From contig NZ_ABEA03000120.1 in NCBI RefSeq assembly GCF_000171235.2, positions 1 through 64,000 of the forward strand: 64,000 nucleotides of DNA. The letters run 5' to 3'. The stretch is from Geminisphaera colitermitum TAV2. Its GTDB lineage: Bacteria; Verrucomicrobiota; Verrucomicrobiia; Opitutales; Opitutaceae. The notes beneath the pieces are model-generated. The model saw only the letters and a list, made by a program, of their open reading frames with translations, was not told where the DNA came from and ran no database searches. Shown piece after piece: positions 8,419-17,444 of this stretch (the stretch's first letter is position 1; every line of letters starts with the position of its first letter). A program made the translations under genes and the position numbers.

Positions 8419-9756
8419 ATGAACACCACCAAACTCACTATCGGCTCTCGCGCCTATTTTCCTGAAATCGGGTCCATCGCTTACGAGGGGCCGGACAGCA
8501 GCAATCCGCTCGCGTTTCGTTACTACGACGCCAAGCGCGTTGTCGCGGGGCGTCCGTTGCGCGAACTCATGCGTTTTGCGGTCGCTTACTGGCACAGCTT
8601 TTGCGCCAACGGCACCGATCCGTTTGGCGCGGCGACGCGGCCCATGCCCTGGCTTTCTGCGGCGGATCCCGTCGAGCGCGCCCGCGCCAAGATGGATGCG
8701 GCTTTTGAATTTATCACCAAACTCGGTGCGCCGTATTATTGTTTCCATGACGTCGATCTGGTGGACGAGGCTCCGACGCTGGCGGAATCCGAAAAACGGA
8801 TACAGGCCATCGTTGCGTATGCGAAGGAGAAGCAGGCGGCTTCGGGTGTGAAATTGCTTTGGGGCACGGCGAATTTGTTCAGCAATCCGCGTTATATGAA
8901 TGGCGCGGGCACCAATCCCGAATTTCCGATTCTGGCGCGCGCTGGCGGTCAGCTCAAATCGGCCATCGACGCGACCATCGCGCTCGGCGGTGAGAGCTAT
9001 GTTTTCTGGGGCGGTCGCGAGGGTTACATGTCGCTTCTCAACACCGACATGAAACGTGAGCGGGAGAATTTTGCGCGCTTCCTCACCATTGCCCGTGACT
9101 ACGCCCGGGCGCAGGGTTTTCGCGGGAAATTTTTCATCGAGCCCAAACCCTGCGAGCCGAGCAAACATCAGTATGACTACGACGCGGCCACGGTGATCGG
9201 CTTCTTGCGTGAGTTCGATCTGTTGGGCGATTTCCAACTCAACATCGAGGTCAATCACGCGACGCTCGCGGGTCACACGTTTCCGCACGAGTTGCAGGTT
9301 GCCGCCGATGCCGGGTTGCTCGGCAGCATCGACGCCAACCGGGGCGATGCGCAAAACGGTTGGGACACCGACCAGTTCCCCATCGACCCGGTCGAGCTTA
9401 CCGAGGCGATGGCAATCATCCTGCAAGTCGGCGGATTCACGCATGGCGGCATCAATTTCGACGCAAAAATCCGCCGCAACTCGACCGACATTGAGGACTT
9501 GTTTATCGCGCACATCGCTGGAATGGACGCGTTTGCCCGCGCCGCCATCGCGGCGGAAAAATTGCTCAAGGAGTCGCCGCTCCCGGCGATGAAGAAACAA
9601 CGTTACGCGACCTTCGACAGCGGTGCTGGGCTCGCTTTTACGCAGGGCAAACTTTCGCTCGCCGACTTGCATCAAATCGCGCACGAGCAGGGCGAAGTCA
9701 CCCCGCGCAGCGGAAAACAAGAACTCTACGAAAGCATCTTGCTACGTTACATCTGA
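8419..9756 (+). CDS. xylA: Xylose isomerase
   Basis: This enzyme converts D-xylose to D-xylulose in the cytoplasm. The 445-residue length is normal for class II xylose isomerases. Signature blocks are all present: '[12 protein letters not shown]' (catalytic His and Asp), '[15 protein letters not shown]', '[18 protein letters not shown]' and '[18 protein letters not shown]' (metal ligands), and 'DANRGD'. The start MNTTKL was chosen because the longer ORF begins inside the REP element. A lone REP arm follows the stop. No xylulokinase is adjacent; the neighbouring AraC regulator is the probable controller. Confidence 0.97.
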   Translation: MNTTKLTIGSRAYFPEIGSIAYEGPDSSNPLAFRYYDAKRVVAGRPLRELMRFAVAYWHSFCANGTDPFGAATRPMPWLSAADPVERARAKMDAAFEFITKLGAPYYCFHDVDLVDEAPTLAESEKRIQAIVAYAKEKQAASGVKLLWGTANLFSNPRYMNGAGTNPEFPILARAGGQLKSAIDATIALGGESYVFWGGREGYMSLLNTDMKRERENFARFLTIARDYARAQGFRGKFFIEPKPCEPSKHQYDYDAATVIGFLREFDLLGDFQLNIEVNHATLAGHTFPHELQVAADAGLLGSIDANRGDAQNGWDTDQFPIDPVELTEAMAIILQVGGFTHGGINFDAKIRRNSTDIEDLFIAHIAGMDAFARAAIAAEKLLKESPLPAMKKQRYATFDSGAGLAFTQGKLSLADLHQIAHEQGEVTPRSGKQELYESILLRYI

Positions 9757-9763
9757 TCGGAAT

Positions 9764-9785
9764 GCAGGCGGGACGCCTGCGCCAC
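9764..9785. repeat. Single-arm REP-like palindrome
   Basis: GCAGGCGGGACGCCTGCGCCAC is related to the REP core. It sits between the convergent ends of xylA and the GH3 gene and could act as a shared 3' hairpin. Confidence 0.75.
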
Positions 9786-9786
9786 T

Positions 9787-12036
9787 TCAACGTAGCTCAA
9801 GCCGTGCGGTCAACGGGACGGTGGAATCGGTGCCGATACCGATGAGGAACTGGCCGGGATCGACACGGAACGTACCGTCCGATCCGTGGTATCCGAAATG
9901 TTTCGACGTGAGCGTGAACGTCACTTCACGTGACTCTCCGGAACGCAGTTGAACGCGTTCAAACCCTTTCAACTCGCGGTCGGGCCGGGTGGTTTCAGCG
10001 GCGGTATCCTGCACGTAACATTGCACGGTTTCGACGCCTTCACACGGACCTGTGTTGTTTATTCGGATACGGATAACGACGGGTTCGCCAATGCTTGCGG
10101 AGGAGGGTATCAGCGTGATTTCGGAATACGTGAACCGCGTGTAGGAGAGGCCGTGACCAAAGGGAAAGAGAGGGTCGGCGGGGAGGTCTTGATATGCGCG
10201 ATAGTGTGGCATTTGGCGGAGTTTGCCGGGGCGTTTGCGATTGTAGTAAACGGGGATTTGCCCGACGGAACGGGGCATCGTCACGGGGAGTTTTCCGGAA
10301 GGGTTGACGTGGCCGAGAAGGACGCGGGCGATGGCGTGGCCGGCTTCGGTGCCGCCGTGCCAGGCGAGAAGCCAGGCGTCGGCGTGCTGGTGCGCGGCGG
10401 GCGAGGGCAGCGGACGTCCGCTGCACTGCACGACAACAAGGGTTTTTTCGAGGCGGGCGAGGGTTTCGATGAGTTGTTCCTGACCGGGGGGGAGTTCGAG
10501 CGTGCTGATGCAGCGCGCCTCGCCGGTGCGGAGATGGCTTTCGCCGACACAGGCGACAATGACGTCAACATCGACGGCTCCGGCGGTGGCAAGCATTTCG
10601 TCGCTGAAGGCAGGGTCGGCGGTGCGAAGATCAAGCGCAATGGGCGCTCCGGAATCAGCGGCGGCGGCGAGCAAGCCTTCATGGATGTTGGTGACATCTT
10701 CGGGGCGGCCGTCGAGGCACCATGTGCCGAGGTGTTGGCGGCGGGCGGCGGTATAGGGGCCGACAAGGGCGATGCGTAGTGGTTTTCCGGATTCACCCGG
10801 TTTCAAGGGCAGGATGCCGGCGTTGTTGCGGAGGAGGACGATGCTTTGCTCGGCGAGGCGGCGGGCGGTGTCGATGTGGTCGGGACGGCGCAGGACTTTT
10901 GGCGCGAGCGCGGGGTCGATATAGGGATTTTCAAAAAGACCGGCGGCAAACTTCATGCGGAGGACGCGGCGGACGGCGTCGTCGAGGCGGGACATGGAAA
11001 CGAGGCCGTTTTCGATGAGTGCGGGGAGCTGCGTTTCGCAGAGGTGTTCGGAGTCCATTTCCATGTCGATCCCGGCGTTGATGCCCTGGGCGGCAGCGGC
11101 GCGGGCGTCGAGGGCGGCTCCGTGTTCGATGAGGTCGGTGACGGCGCCCCAGTCGCTGACGATGACTCCGTTGAAGTTTTGCCCGCGTTTGAGCCAGCCG
11201 TCCATGAGCGCGGTGCTGCCGCTGACGGGGGTGCCGCCGAGGTCGTTGAAGGAGGACATGACAGTGGCGACACCGGCTTTGACGGCGGCGGCAAAGGGGG
11301 GGAGCACGAAGTTGAGGAGTGTGTTGGTGGTCCACTCGGTGGTTTCGTAATCGCGTCCGCCTTCGGAACCGCCGTATCCGCAAAAATGTTTCGCGCAGGC
11401 GAGCATGTGTTCGTTGGTGGCGGTGTCGCCTGGCTCGCGGCCTTGGTAGCCGCGGATGACGGCTTCGCCGCAGCGGGCGATGAGCAAGGGGTCTTCGCCG
11501 TAGCCTTCGACGATGCGGCCCCAGCGTGGGTCGCGGGAGAGGTCGATCATGGGGGCAAAGCTCCAGTGAACGCCTTGCGCACGGGCTTCGCGGGCGACGC
11601 AGGCGGAGGCGGTTTCGATGAGCGCGGGATCAAAGGTTGCCGCTTGCGCGAGCGGGATGGGAAGGACGGTGGCGTGGCCGTGGATGACGTCGCGCCCGTG
11701 GATGAGGGGAATGCCGAGGCGGCTTTCCTCAACAGCGATGCGCTGGAGTTCGTTGAGGATTTCGGGCGTGGCGAGCGGAGTGCCGAGTCCGTTGCCGGCC
11801 CAGGCGTTGTTGGAGAGGATGCGGGAGCCCCAGCGTCCGGCGCGAAGGCCGGCCTTGATTTCGGTCTTGCGGCGGCGGTAGTCGCGCATGGGGGTTTGCT
11901 GAAGCTGGCCGATTTTTTCGGCAAGCGTCATGCGGGAGAAAAGGTCGGCGATGCGATGTTCGTGCGGGAGGGTGGCGTCGCGATAGGGAGCGTCAGCGGG
12001 CGGTTTGGCGGTGGAGGAGGCCGGAGCGTTGTTCAT
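9787..12036 (-). CDS. Glycoside hydrolase family 3 (beta-glucosidase / beta-xylosidase)
   Basis: Domains run in the usual GH3 order. First is the TIM-barrel with 'HGRDVIHGHATVLPIPLAQAATFDP', 'FAPMIDLSRDPRWGRIVEGYGEDP' and 'AKHFCGYGGSEGGRDYE', then the nucleophile region 'GVIVSDWGAV' (Asp nucleophile). Next come the alpha/beta sandwich (about residues 400-600) and a fibronectin III-like C-terminal domain (FPFGHGLSYTRFTYS onward). It has no signal peptide, so it should cleave imported oligosaccharides in the cytoplasm. The ATG of MNNAP was preferred over MPAQLP 21 bases upstream. Either start overlaps the end of the upstream pyruvyl-transferase-like gene, so translation is probably coupled within one operon. 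GH3 substrate specificity cannot be read from sequence alone. Confidence 0.93.
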   Translation of the reverse strand: MNNAPASSTAKPPADAPYRDATLPHEHRIADLFSRMTLAEKIGQLQQTPMRDYRRRKTEIKAGLRAGRWGSRILSNNAWAGNGLGTPLATPEILNELQRIAVEESRLGIPLIHGRDVIHGHATVLPIPLAQAATFDPALIETASACVAREARAQGVHWSFAPMIDLSRDPRWGRIVEGYGEDPLLIARCGEAVIRGYQGREPGDTATNEHMLACAKHFCGYGGSEGGRDYETTEWTTNTLLNFVLPPFAAAVKAGVATVMSSFNDLGGTPVSGSTALMDGWLKRGQNFNGVIVSDWGAVTDLIEHGAALDARAAAAQGINAGIDMEMDSEHLCETQLPALIENGLVSMSRLDDAVRRVLRMKFAAGLFENPYIDPALAPKVLRRPDHIDTARRLAEQSIVLLRNNAGILPLKPGESGKPLRIALVGPYTAARRQHLGTWCLDGRPEDVTNIHEGLLAAAADSGAPIALDLRTADPAFSDEMLATAGAVDVDVIVACVGESHLRTGEARCISTLELPPGQEQLIETLARLEKTLVVVQCSGRPLPSPAAHQHADAWLLAWHGGTEAGHAIARVLLGHVNPSGKLPVTMPRSVGQIPVYYNRKRPGKLRQMPHYRAYQDLPADPLFPFGHGLSYTRFTYSEITLIPSSASIGEPVVIRIRINNTGPCEGVETVQCYVQDTAAETTRPDRELKGFERVQLRSGESREVTFTLTSKHFGYHGSDGTFRVDPGQFLIGIGTDSTVPLTARLELR

Positions 12037-13393
12037 TGGTGGAAGCTGGGCGGGCACGGGCGAGTTCGGTGCGGCCGAGGATGAGGTGGAGTGCTTCCTG
12101 CTGGCGGCGGGTGACGAGGGACATGGCGCAGGCGAGTTTTGCGCGGGTCGTTGTCGGGGTTTTGTGGATACGGAGGAGTTCGGCGGCGAGCGTTTCGCCG
12201 GTGGTGGAGGAGGAGTCGAGGTCGATCATCCAGTCACCAAGGCCGATGTCGGACCACATTTGCCCTTTGCTGGTTTCGGTCGGGGTGCGGAGATAGAGGG
12301 CGGGGGTGCCGGCGGCGATGGCAATGATGGGGGAGTGGCATTCCATGCTGAGGAGGGCGATGGCGTTGCGGTAAATGGCAGCGGCTTCGTCGGGGAGCCA
12401 CCAGGTGTTTTTCCAAACGGCGAGGGGACGGACGTCGTCGGGGAGTTTGTTGATGATTTCGGTTTTGGAGAGTTCGACTTCAAAGAGCATTTCGGGGCAG
12501 ACAATGACGGGGAGGCGGGTCTGGCGTATCCAGCGGGTAATGGTGTCGCGGAGTTTTCCGAGGTCGGTGGAGGTGTGTTCGGCATTGTAGGCTTCGCGCC
12601 GGAGGTCGTTTTCGGTGGGCGGGCGTTGTTGCATTTTGTAGTAGGGGGCGAAGCGGGTGCGGGGGATGACACAGATGTAGCGGCCGGGTTGAAGGTTTTT
12701 CTCACGAAGCCAGGCGGTGGCGCGGGTGGTGTCGTATTGGTTGACGCCAAAGACGGCGTCGGGAGTGAAGTCAAGGAGGGGGGCGCGGATGTTTTCGCGT
12801 TTCAGGTAGTCGAGCGTGGTGGTTTCCCGGCAGAGGACAAAGCTGGCGTGGTCGAGGATGTCGCGCTCGGAGGTGTCGAGCGGTTTTCGGTTGGTGATGC
12901 GGGCGAAGAGGGATTGGCGGTCAATGGTGATGCCGTAAAAGCCGTAAGGTTTTTGTGGGTTAAGAGCGCGCCAGATGGGAACGTCGCGCGCGGCGACGTG
13001 GAGTTCGGGGGCGGAGCTGTAAAGGAGAAGGTCGGCGCGGGTGAAGGCGTCGCGGAGTTCGGGGGTGTCAGGTTGTCCATCGGTGATGCGGCCTTGGACG
13101 ATGGGGAGGCCGGGGAAGTAATGGCGAATCATGGCCTCGGCGCCGTGTTCGTCGATATTCATGGGCCAGAGGATCAGGTCGGCCTGCGGAGTGAATTTTT
13201 GCAGGAGGGTGAGGAGGCCGGGGGTGTGCGCGATGTCGCCGATGTTGACGGTCTGCCAGCCGGAACGAACGAGGACCACAGGGCGGGGAAGGGAGGGGGC
13301 GGTGGACGCGATGGGTGTTGGAGCGGCGCTGGCAAAATCGGCAATGGTGAGGATGAGCGGGAGTAGCAGCAGGAACAGAGGGTGAGGTTTCAC
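11993..13393 (-). CDS. Polysaccharide pyruvyl transferase-family protein, exported
   Basis: The 466-residue protein has an N-terminal signal peptide (FLLLLPLILTIADFASAA). Its fold resembles the polysaccharide pyruvyl transferase family (PF04230): 'VVLVRSGWQTVNIGDIAHTPGLL', 'ALNPQKPYGFYGITID', 'FVLCRETTTLDYLKRENI', 'YICVIPRTRF' and a C-terminal 'ALLSMECHSPIIAIAAGTPALYL'. The GTG start overlaps the heparinase stop by 4 bases (GTGA), which marks translational coupling. Members in this gene context may not transfer pyruvate, and the export signal is unusual for a nucleotide-sugar-type enzyme, so the name is only a family label. Confidence 0.7.
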   Translation of the reverse strand: MKPHPLFLLLLPLILTIADFASAAPTPIASTAPSLPRPVVLVRSGWQTVNIGDIAHTPGLLTLLQKFTPQADLILWPMNIDEHGAEAMIRHYFPGLPIVQGRITDGQPDTPELRDAFTRADLLLYSSAPELHVAARDVPIWRALNPQKPYGFYGITIDRQSLFARITNRKPLDTSERDILDHASFVLCRETTTLDYLKRENIRAPLLDFTPDAVFGVNQYDTTRATAWLREKNLQPGRYICVIPRTRFAPYYKMQQRPPTENDLRREAYNAEHTSTDLGKLRDTITRWIRQTRLPVIVCPEMLFEVELSKTEIINKLPDDVRPLAVWKNTWWLPDEAAAIYRNAIALLSMECHSPIIAIAAGTPALYLRTPTETSKGQMWSDIGLGDWMIDLDSSSTTGETLAAELLRIHKTPTTTRAKLACAMSLVTRRQQEALHLILGRTELARARPASTNEQRSGLLHRQTAR

Positions 13394-15522
13394 GGGCGGG
13401 TCGTCTTGAAGGTGGGTTCGTCGGTGCGCGCAGCCTGGAGGTGGCGGGGGTCGGTGTCGGATTGCGTGATGGTGTCGGTCCAGCCGTCGCCGTGAAGCGT
13501 GATTTGCAGGCCGCCGGGGATTTCCTGAACGGTGATGTCACGCACGGGATTTTGTTTTCCGGAGGTTGCAGCAAAGGCGGGGAGCAGCGCGGTGACGTAA
13601 CGGATGTTGTTCCCTTCGGATTTGAGAGCGTAGGTTTCCAGGCGACCGCCGGGGAGGTCGTGGTTGGGCGCAGTGGGTGCGCGGGGAGCGAAGGCAAGGC
13701 GGGCAGGGTAAAGGGCGCGGATTTCGAGCGAGCCGGTTTTGTTGCCGACATGGAGGCGGTCCGTGGTGGCGGAGGGGGGGGAGGGGGGAGTGATGCGTTT
13801 GGGGAGGAGTTGTGCGAGCCATTCAACGATGAGGGGGCGCGAAGCATGGACGTTGTCGAATACGAGGATGTAATCGCCGCGCCGATGGAGGACGCCACGC
13901 CGCGCGTAGTCGATGTCCTGATACGCCTGGGTCAGATCAACGCTTGTCCAGCACCAGGCGGGGGTGGTTATGAAGGAGTCGATGGTGCCGCGGGCGGCGG
14001 AGTCGGAGCGCTGGTTTTTGCCGTCGATGAGGAGGGTGGAGTGGGCTTCGGTGGTGGTGGAAAAATACGTCCAGCGGCGTCCGGTGGTGCGGTCCCAATA
14101 GCCGCCGGTGTTGTCGCGTTTGCCCTGGCCGTAGCGGGGGGCGGTGAGGAGCCATTCGTCACCGAAAGCGAGGGCGAGGGCGCCGGCGTCGAGATGGCCG
14201 TGGTTGCGGTTGTTGACGCCGGATTTGATGGAGAGGAGGTAATCGTTTTTCGTCCAGCCGGTGCGGGTGGTGACGATGTCGGAGACGGTGGCGTGGTAGT
14301 CGAGGATGACGGGCGGCGTGGCGGGGAGGGTGGGATCGAACCAGAGGGATTGCCAGGCGATGTTGCTGGTGATGCCGTCGTCGGTGCGGCAGGGGAATTG
14401 GCGGGCGAGGAACTGGCCTTCGGTGGAGCGGTATTGGCGGGCAAGGGCGTGGAGGATGGCAGGGGCGGGGGCGGTGCCGCCAACGGCTCCCCAGGGGAGG
14501 GGGCCGCCAAAGCCGGGGGTGGAGCCGTGGAGTCGATAGGCAATGGCGTTGCGGAGGAAGGGGTGCCGGTAAAGTGTATCAGAACCGGTGATACGGCGTG
14601 TGCCTTCGATGTATTGGGTGATGAGGTTGAGGCTGTAGGCCCAATAGGAAAAGCCTTCGGGGGTGCTGCCGTCGGCGTTGTTGGCGGGGATGACGCGATC
14701 GAAGTTGATTTGCGCGGCGGCGAGCCAGCGGGCGGCTTCGGGGATTTCGTCGAGGAAGGCGAGGCCGCAGAGGCCGAGCGCGGCGGCGCTGACGTGGTTG
14801 TGGTTGTTGTGATAAGAGAGCGCCCAGAAGACGCCGCCGTGGAGGCCGTCGGCGATATCGTTGACGTGATGGCGGATGGTTTTGCGAATAACGGCTTGTT
14901 CGGCGTCGGTCCAGATGCCGGGGTGCCAGTCGGTGGCAATGGCAATGCCACGCGAGAGGTGGGCGGCAGCGAGGTGCATGCCGCGGGAACGCAGGCCCCA
15001 GCTCGGATAGGCGCAGGCGGTGAGAACAACGTCACGGATGTTCCGGCGGATGGCGGGGTCGTCTTCCAAGGCGAGGGCAAGCGCGGAGACAACGAGGTTG
15101 TCTCCGATGGGGCGTTGCCAGAGTTCGGCTTCGGCGGATTTGAGTGCGTTTTTTGGTGTGACCCAGGCTTCGGGGGGGCGGTAGGCGACGGGGGGTTTGG
15201 CGGCGATGGCGCGGGCATGTTCGAGAACGGCGTCGAAGAGTTCTTTTTCGCGGCCTTGGGCGGCGGCTCGGCGGGCGCGGAGGTTTTTTTGCCAGGCAGT
15301 GTCGGGTGTGAAATAGATGCGGGGGTGGCTGGCGTTGGCGATGCCGGTGGCGGGCGCGGGTGTAGTGGTGGCGGAGATACGGGCGCGCCATTCGGGGAGA
15401 CGTTCGACGGCGAGCGCGCCGGCTTCTTCGCGGGTAACGAGTTCGGGCTTCGCGGAGAGGACGAATGCCTGAAGGCCGAGCACCGAAAGGAGAATAAATC
15501 GAAGGTAACACACAGGTTTCAT
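13390..15522 (-). CDS. Heparinase II/III-like polysaccharide lyase
   Basis: After a signal peptide (FILLSVLGLQAFVLSA) the protein has an all-helical N-terminal toroid (about residues 60-370, with 'WALSYHNNHNHVSAAALGL'). A heparinase II/III-like beta domain follows (about 410-640: 'GVNNRNHGHLDAGALALAFGDEWLLTAPRYG', 'EAHSTLLIDGKNQR'). The NHGHLDAG block is the family's metal-binding/active-site signature. It should eliminate uronic-acid-containing polysaccharide in the periplasm or outside the cell. ATG of MKPVCY was chosen; the upstream 35 codons are proline-rich and cross a C homopolymer. It is first in a three-gene cassette with the pyruvyl-transferase-like and GH3 genes. Confidence 0.88.
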   Translation of the reverse strand: MKPVCYLRFILLSVLGLQAFVLSAKPELVTREEAGALAVERLPEWRARISATTTPAPATGIANASHPRIYFTPDTAWQKNLRARRAAAQGREKELFDAVLEHARAIAAKPPVAYRPPEAWVTPKNALKSAEAELWQRPIGDNLVVSALALALEDDPAIRRNIRDVVLTACAYPSWGLRSRGMHLAAAHLSRGIAIATDWHPGIWTDAEQAVIRKTIRHHVNDIADGLHGGVFWALSYHNNHNHVSAAALGLCGLAFLDEIPEAARWLAAAQINFDRVIPANNADGSTPEGFSYWAYSLNLITQYIEGTRRITGSDTLYRHPFLRNAIAYRLHGSTPGFGGPLPWGAVGGTAPAPAILHALARQYRSTEGQFLARQFPCRTDDGITSNIAWQSLWFDPTLPATPPVILDYHATVSDIVTTRTGWTKNDYLLSIKSGVNNRNHGHLDAGALALAFGDEWLLTAPRYGQGKRDNTGGYWDRTTGRRWTYFSTTTEAHSTLLIDGKNQRSDSAARGTIDSFITTPAWCWTSVDLTQAYQDIDYARRGVLHRRGDYILVFDNVHASRPLIVEWLAQLLPKRITPPSPPSATTDRLHVGNKTGSLEIRALYPARLAFAPRAPTAPNHDLPGGRLETYALKSEGNNIRYVTALLPAFAATSGKQNPVRDITVQEIPGGLQITLHGDGWTDTITQSDTDPRHLQAARTDEPTFKTTRP

Positions 15523-15542
15523 GAATGGAGATCGGGACTGGA

Positions 15543-15552
15543 GGGGGGGGGG
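15543..15552. repeat. Poly-G tract (10 G) upstream of heparinase start
   Basis: On the coding strand this is a C10 run only 20 bases 5' of the heparinase ATG, in the likely leader of the transcript. Confidence 0.85.
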
Positions 15553-15683
15553 AGGAGGTAGGCAGGCGGGCGGGTGGAAAAATGGAAAACGGGGACAGGA
15601 ACAGTGGTCGGCAGGCAGCAGGAACACTGAACACTAAACGTCGAACACTGAACACTGAATGGCGAAATCAGCTTGCGAAGCAG

Positions 15684-16550
15684 TCAGCGGCAGCGCTTGC
15701 GGATGACAGCAAGGAGGAGCGCGGTAACGCCGATGAGTGCAGCCCAGGTGGCGGGTTCGGGCACGGGGGTGGCAACGTGTAGCTCCACGTTGTCAATCCA
15801 AGCCACGCGGTTTCTCGTGTTTGTTGTGTCGATCAAAAATCCGATGCCGGTGATCGTGTCGCCGAGGTTGTTCGCTACTTGAGTGGCGGTGAGGGTGATG
15901 CCTGTCGAGCCGAAGGTGATGGCCTGCCAGTTGGTGGATTGGAGACCGGTGGTGGTCGAGGTGAAGTCGAGGGTTTTGGCTTCGGCGTTTGTCACGCTGC
16001 TGTTGGAACTCGCAGTGCTCACGGTGTAAGTGTTGTGCGAGGCATACCAGTTGGTGTTGTTGACCTGAACGAGCACCCGAATGCTCATCTCGGTGCTGCT
16101 CAATGCCTGATCCCAGGTGAGTGAGAGAAGGTTGTTCGTGGTCAGCGAGAGGGATTGGAAGTCGGTGAGTGTAGCGAAGGGAGCGGCGACGACAAAGCTG
16201 CTGGTGAATGTGCCTGTAGTGCCTGATGGTCCCGAATGCGCGAAGATGGCACCGCGGTCGTTGGCGGTGTCCGTGGCGTTGGTGGCGTGATCCCAGCCGC
16301 TGACGCCATGGTGCCCGAGGCGCGGCGTGCTGGATGTGCCGGGGGATTCAGCGTAAGAGGTGCCGGCGGCATCCCAGCCCTGCCATGCACCGGACAGGGC
16401 TCTAAGGGTGTTTGCGTTTGTTTGGAAATACCAGCTTCGCACCACTTCGGAAGTAGCGGCTGCAGAGAGACCGGACGGCAGTGACAGGAGGCTGGCAAAA
16501 GCGACAGCTCCGAGTGTTGCGGGGATGATGGATGTGTAGTGGATTTTCAT
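15684..16550 (-). CDS. PEP-CTERM sorting-domain protein
   Basis: The 288-residue protein has a signal peptide (AFASLLSLPSGLSAAA) and a C-terminal anchor of VPEPAT, hydrophobic WAALIGVTALLLAVI and basic RKRCR. The body is Ser/Thr/Asn-rich and looks like a secreted beta-sandwich ('RVAWIDNVELHV' near the end is common in PEP-CTERM carbohydrate-binding-like proteins). No enzyme motif is visible. Confidence 0.85.
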   Translation of the reverse strand: MKIHYTSIIPATLGAVAFASLLSLPSGLSAAATSEVVRSWYFQTNANTLRALSGAWQGWDAAGTSYAESPGTSSTPRLGHHGVSGWDHATNATDTANDRGAIFAHSGPSGTTGTFTSSFVVAAPFATLTDFQSLSLTTNNLLSLTWDQALSSTEMSIRVLVQVNNTNWYASHNTYTVSTASSNSSVTNAEAKTLDFTSTTTGLQSTNWQAITFGSTGITLTATQVANNLGDTITGIGFLIDTTNTRNRVAWIDNVELHVATPVPEPATWAALIGVTALLLAVIRKRCR

Positions 16551-16619
16551 GACGTGGATAGGGCTCCTTGCGGATTCGGATTCCGGATATGTGAAACAGA
16601 AGAAGGTAATGCAGTGTGC

Positions 16620-16641
16620 GGGGGGGGAGGGGAGGGGGGGG
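16620..16641. repeat. Interrupted poly-G tract
   Basis: G8-A-G4-A-G8 lies between the pseudopilin-like gene and the PEP-CTERM gene, 70 bases upstream of the latter's start and just past the stop of the former. Confidence 0.85.
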
Positions 16642-16649
16642 ACGACGAA

Positions 16650-17357
16650 TTAGAAGTCGGGTGGTGCGGTATTGTGCAGGAGCCACTTGTTGCCGATGGC
16701 GGTGTCCTTGAGATTGGGCAGGGGGGGCGCGGCGAGGGCGCTCACATGGCCGTCAATGAAGAGGACGTTGGCCTTGCCGTTATGGCGGAGGGCGATTTTG
16801 CCGTCACCGCCTTTGACGAAGACGAAAAACTTGGAGGGTTCGAGGTAGGTGGTGTTCTTTTCGGAAACATCCATTTCGGTGATGTAAACCTTGCGGGCAG
16901 GTGTCTGGAAATCGGAGAGCAGACGACCTATTCCGGTGCCGGCCTCGCCCTCCGGATTGGAGGCGAGAGCCGCCGATGACATGCCGTAGTCCTTTTTGTT
17001 TTTGTCCTCGTCGAGTTTGCGTTCTGTCACGGACGGGCAGACCCAGACGGTCTGTGCGTTGCGGACGCTGGCGGTGGAGAGATAAGGGGCGAAACGGGTC
17101 TGCCACCAAGGGTTTTCACCCAGGCTGGTCTGGTAGTTGAGACGCCCCTTGTGTTCTCCAACGTAAAGGAGCGAGGCCACGCCAAACTGACGCAAGTTGG
17201 AGAGGCATTTTGTGGCGTTGGCAGCCTGGCGGACACGACCGACTGTCGGCACCAAAATGCCTGCCAAAATGCCAATGATCGCAATGACAGTGAGCAGTTC
17301 GATGAGAGTGAAACCAACCGGACGCACAAATCGGGAACGGAAAAATTGAGTGTTCAT
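16650..17357 (-). CDS. Prepilin-type N-methylation, H-X9-DG domain protein
   Basis: The N terminus carries a type IV/type II prepilin signal: short basic leader, then G-FTLIELLTVIAIIGILAGILVPTV, with cleavage before Phe and a Glu at +5. The body includes 'KCLSNLRQFGVASLLY' and a C-terminal 'FIDGHVSAL', the H-X9-DG element of the DUF1559-type pseudopilins abundant in Planctomycetes and Verrucomicrobia. It is probably exported and surface-associated. The ATG before NTQFF was chosen since the leader then has normal length. It is divergent from a LacI gene 87 bases away, which may control it. Confidence 0.9.
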   Translation of the reverse strand: MNTQFFRSRFVRPVGFTLIELLTVIAIIGILAGILVPTVGRVRQAANATKCLSNLRQFGVASLLYVGEHKGRLNYQTSLGENPWWQTRFAPYLSTASVRNAQTVWVCPSVTERKLDEDKNKKDYGMSSAALASNPEGEAGTGIGRLLSDFQTPARKVYITEMDVSEKNTTYLEPSKFFVFVKGGDGKIALRHNGKANVLFIDGHVSALAAPPLPNLKDTAIGNKWLLHNTAPPDF

Positions 17358-17444
17358 GGGGAGCGGGGGAGTTGGATGACGTTGGGGAACAGCCAATGAC
17401 TTTATGCTCGACTGACAATCTTCTCGCTGCTCACACAGTAAAGC

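Noticed and set aside
10846-15561. Very long plus-strand ORFs opposite the GH3, pyruvyl-transferase-like and heparinase genes (412, 453 and 706 residues)
   Set aside because: They are Gly/Val/Glu-rich antisense readings of high-GC genes, with no motif, and the minus-strand genes have clear family signatures.
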